Positions 63,836-64,000 of a stretch of 64,000 nt of DNA are shown one piece after another. The notes beneath the pieces are model-generated. The model was not told where the DNA came from, searched no databases, and saw only the letters and a program-made list of their open reading frames with translations. Every line of letters starts with the position of its first letter. The first letter of the stretch is position 1. The position numbers and the translations under genes are program-made. This DNA is from Cichorium intybus (taxonomy: Eukaryota > Streptophyta > Magnoliopsida > Asterales > Asteraceae). The stretch lies in NCBI GenBank assembly GCA_023525715.1, contig CM042012.1, positions 52,411,004 to 52,475,003 on the forward strand, in the 5' to 3' direction.

Positions 63836-64000
63836 AAATTGGCTGGAGTGGAAAATGGAAACATTCGTCGGGGATGGAGTCAACAAGAAGAAGCAGCTTT
63901 AGCAACAGCCTTCATCAACATATCTGAAGACGAGGCTGTGAGAAACGACCGCGTTTTCTGGGAACGTATGGAGGAATCGTTTCACAGAATCTTGGGCGCA
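63836..64000 (+). CDS. Trihelix (Myb/SANT-like) protein, N-terminal part, runs off the right edge
   Basis: The frame opening after TAA at 63833-63835 reads VENGNIRRGWSQQEEAALAT then AFINISEDEAVRNDRVFWER and MEESFHRILGA to the window end. This is the start of the trihelix / SANT-like domain found in plant proteins annotated as glutathione S-transferase T3-like and in Harbinger ORF1-type proteins: Trp before the acidic pair, then ISED, FW and a helix. It would bind DNA in the nucleus. No ATG precedes the domain in this frame; where one is expected the sequence has TTGGCTGGAGTGG. Either the start is lost or the true first exon is elsewhere. (TA)n and poly-C lie immediately upstream. Confidence 0.6.

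Overview
The window is plant nuclear DNA made almost entirely of transposable elements. The evidence is plant-type LTR retrotransposons (Athila-lineage Ty3/Gypsy primed by tRNA-Asp, Tekay-like Gypsy, Sirevirus-like Ty1/Copia with an env-like 3' ORF), MULE, hAT and Helitron DNA transposons, GT-AG introns, TATA boxes of the CTATAAATA type and a remnant of a plant isoprenylcysteine methylesterase gene. It is probably a eudicot; the retroelement style resembles Asteraceae, but the species cannot be named from the sequence. No complete host gene is visible.

Layout. 1-3.55 kb: a minus-strand Athila-like element without gag-pol (truncated LTR, tRNA-Asp primer site, two acidic ORFs, broken ATHILA ORF-1-like gene running off the left edge). 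3.55-9.97 kb: decayed intergenic DNA with an LTR remnant ending at 5565 and two face-to-face copies of a foldback repeat. 9.97-30.08 kb: a four-level nest in which every insertion boundary can be read. A hAT-type MITE (9977-30077, 8-bp duplication GCGATATG) holds a Copia element on the minus strand (10036-29610, 476-bp LTRs, duplication GTTTA). The Copia holds a non-autonomous Gypsy element on the plus strand (19777-25447, 1.55-kb LTRs, duplication TCTCA). The 3' LTR of that Gypsy holds a second hAT-type MITE (24384-25167), which carries a long (TA)n tract. 30.2-35 kb: a LINE remnant, two decayed exons of an isoprenylcysteine methylesterase, and a small Gypsy deletion derivative that keeps only gag (32999-34576, duplication GATGT). 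36.1-52.1 kb: a MULE (MuDR-type) transposase gene split by a 14-kb Athila element on the minus strand. The Athila gag-pol has only two in-frame stops, its 3' LTR (left) and 5' LTR (right) are intact, and a truncated extra gag/leader segment lies beyond the left LTR. 53.3-64 kb: AT-rich DNA with nine long (TA)n tracts, a Copia LTR remnant holding an Athila-like solo LTR (54623-55722, duplication ACAAT), a TIR element, Helitron termini, a LINE 3' end, and at the right edge the start of a trihelix (Myb/SANT-like) coding sequence.

The elements relate by parasitism and decay rather than by pathway. Each autonomous-looking pol is broken by stops, mostly TAG or TAA where the family has Gln, and by single-base frameshifts. 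Non-autonomous relatives keep only LTRs, primer sites and purine tracts. The main observations worth checking are: (a) tRNA-Asp D-arm-like sequence in the U5 of Athila-lineage LTRs, antisense to the element RNA and near the tRNA-Asp primer site; (b) clusters of short CpG-rich palindromic motifs just upstream of the TATA box in unrelated LTR families; (c) three hAT-like MITE families that share one terminal pattern but carry different GC-rich internal words; (d) the association of (TA)n tracts with transposon termini.

Coordinates, direct repeats and identities were all read by eye. Family names rest on recognised motifs and were not confirmed by a database search.
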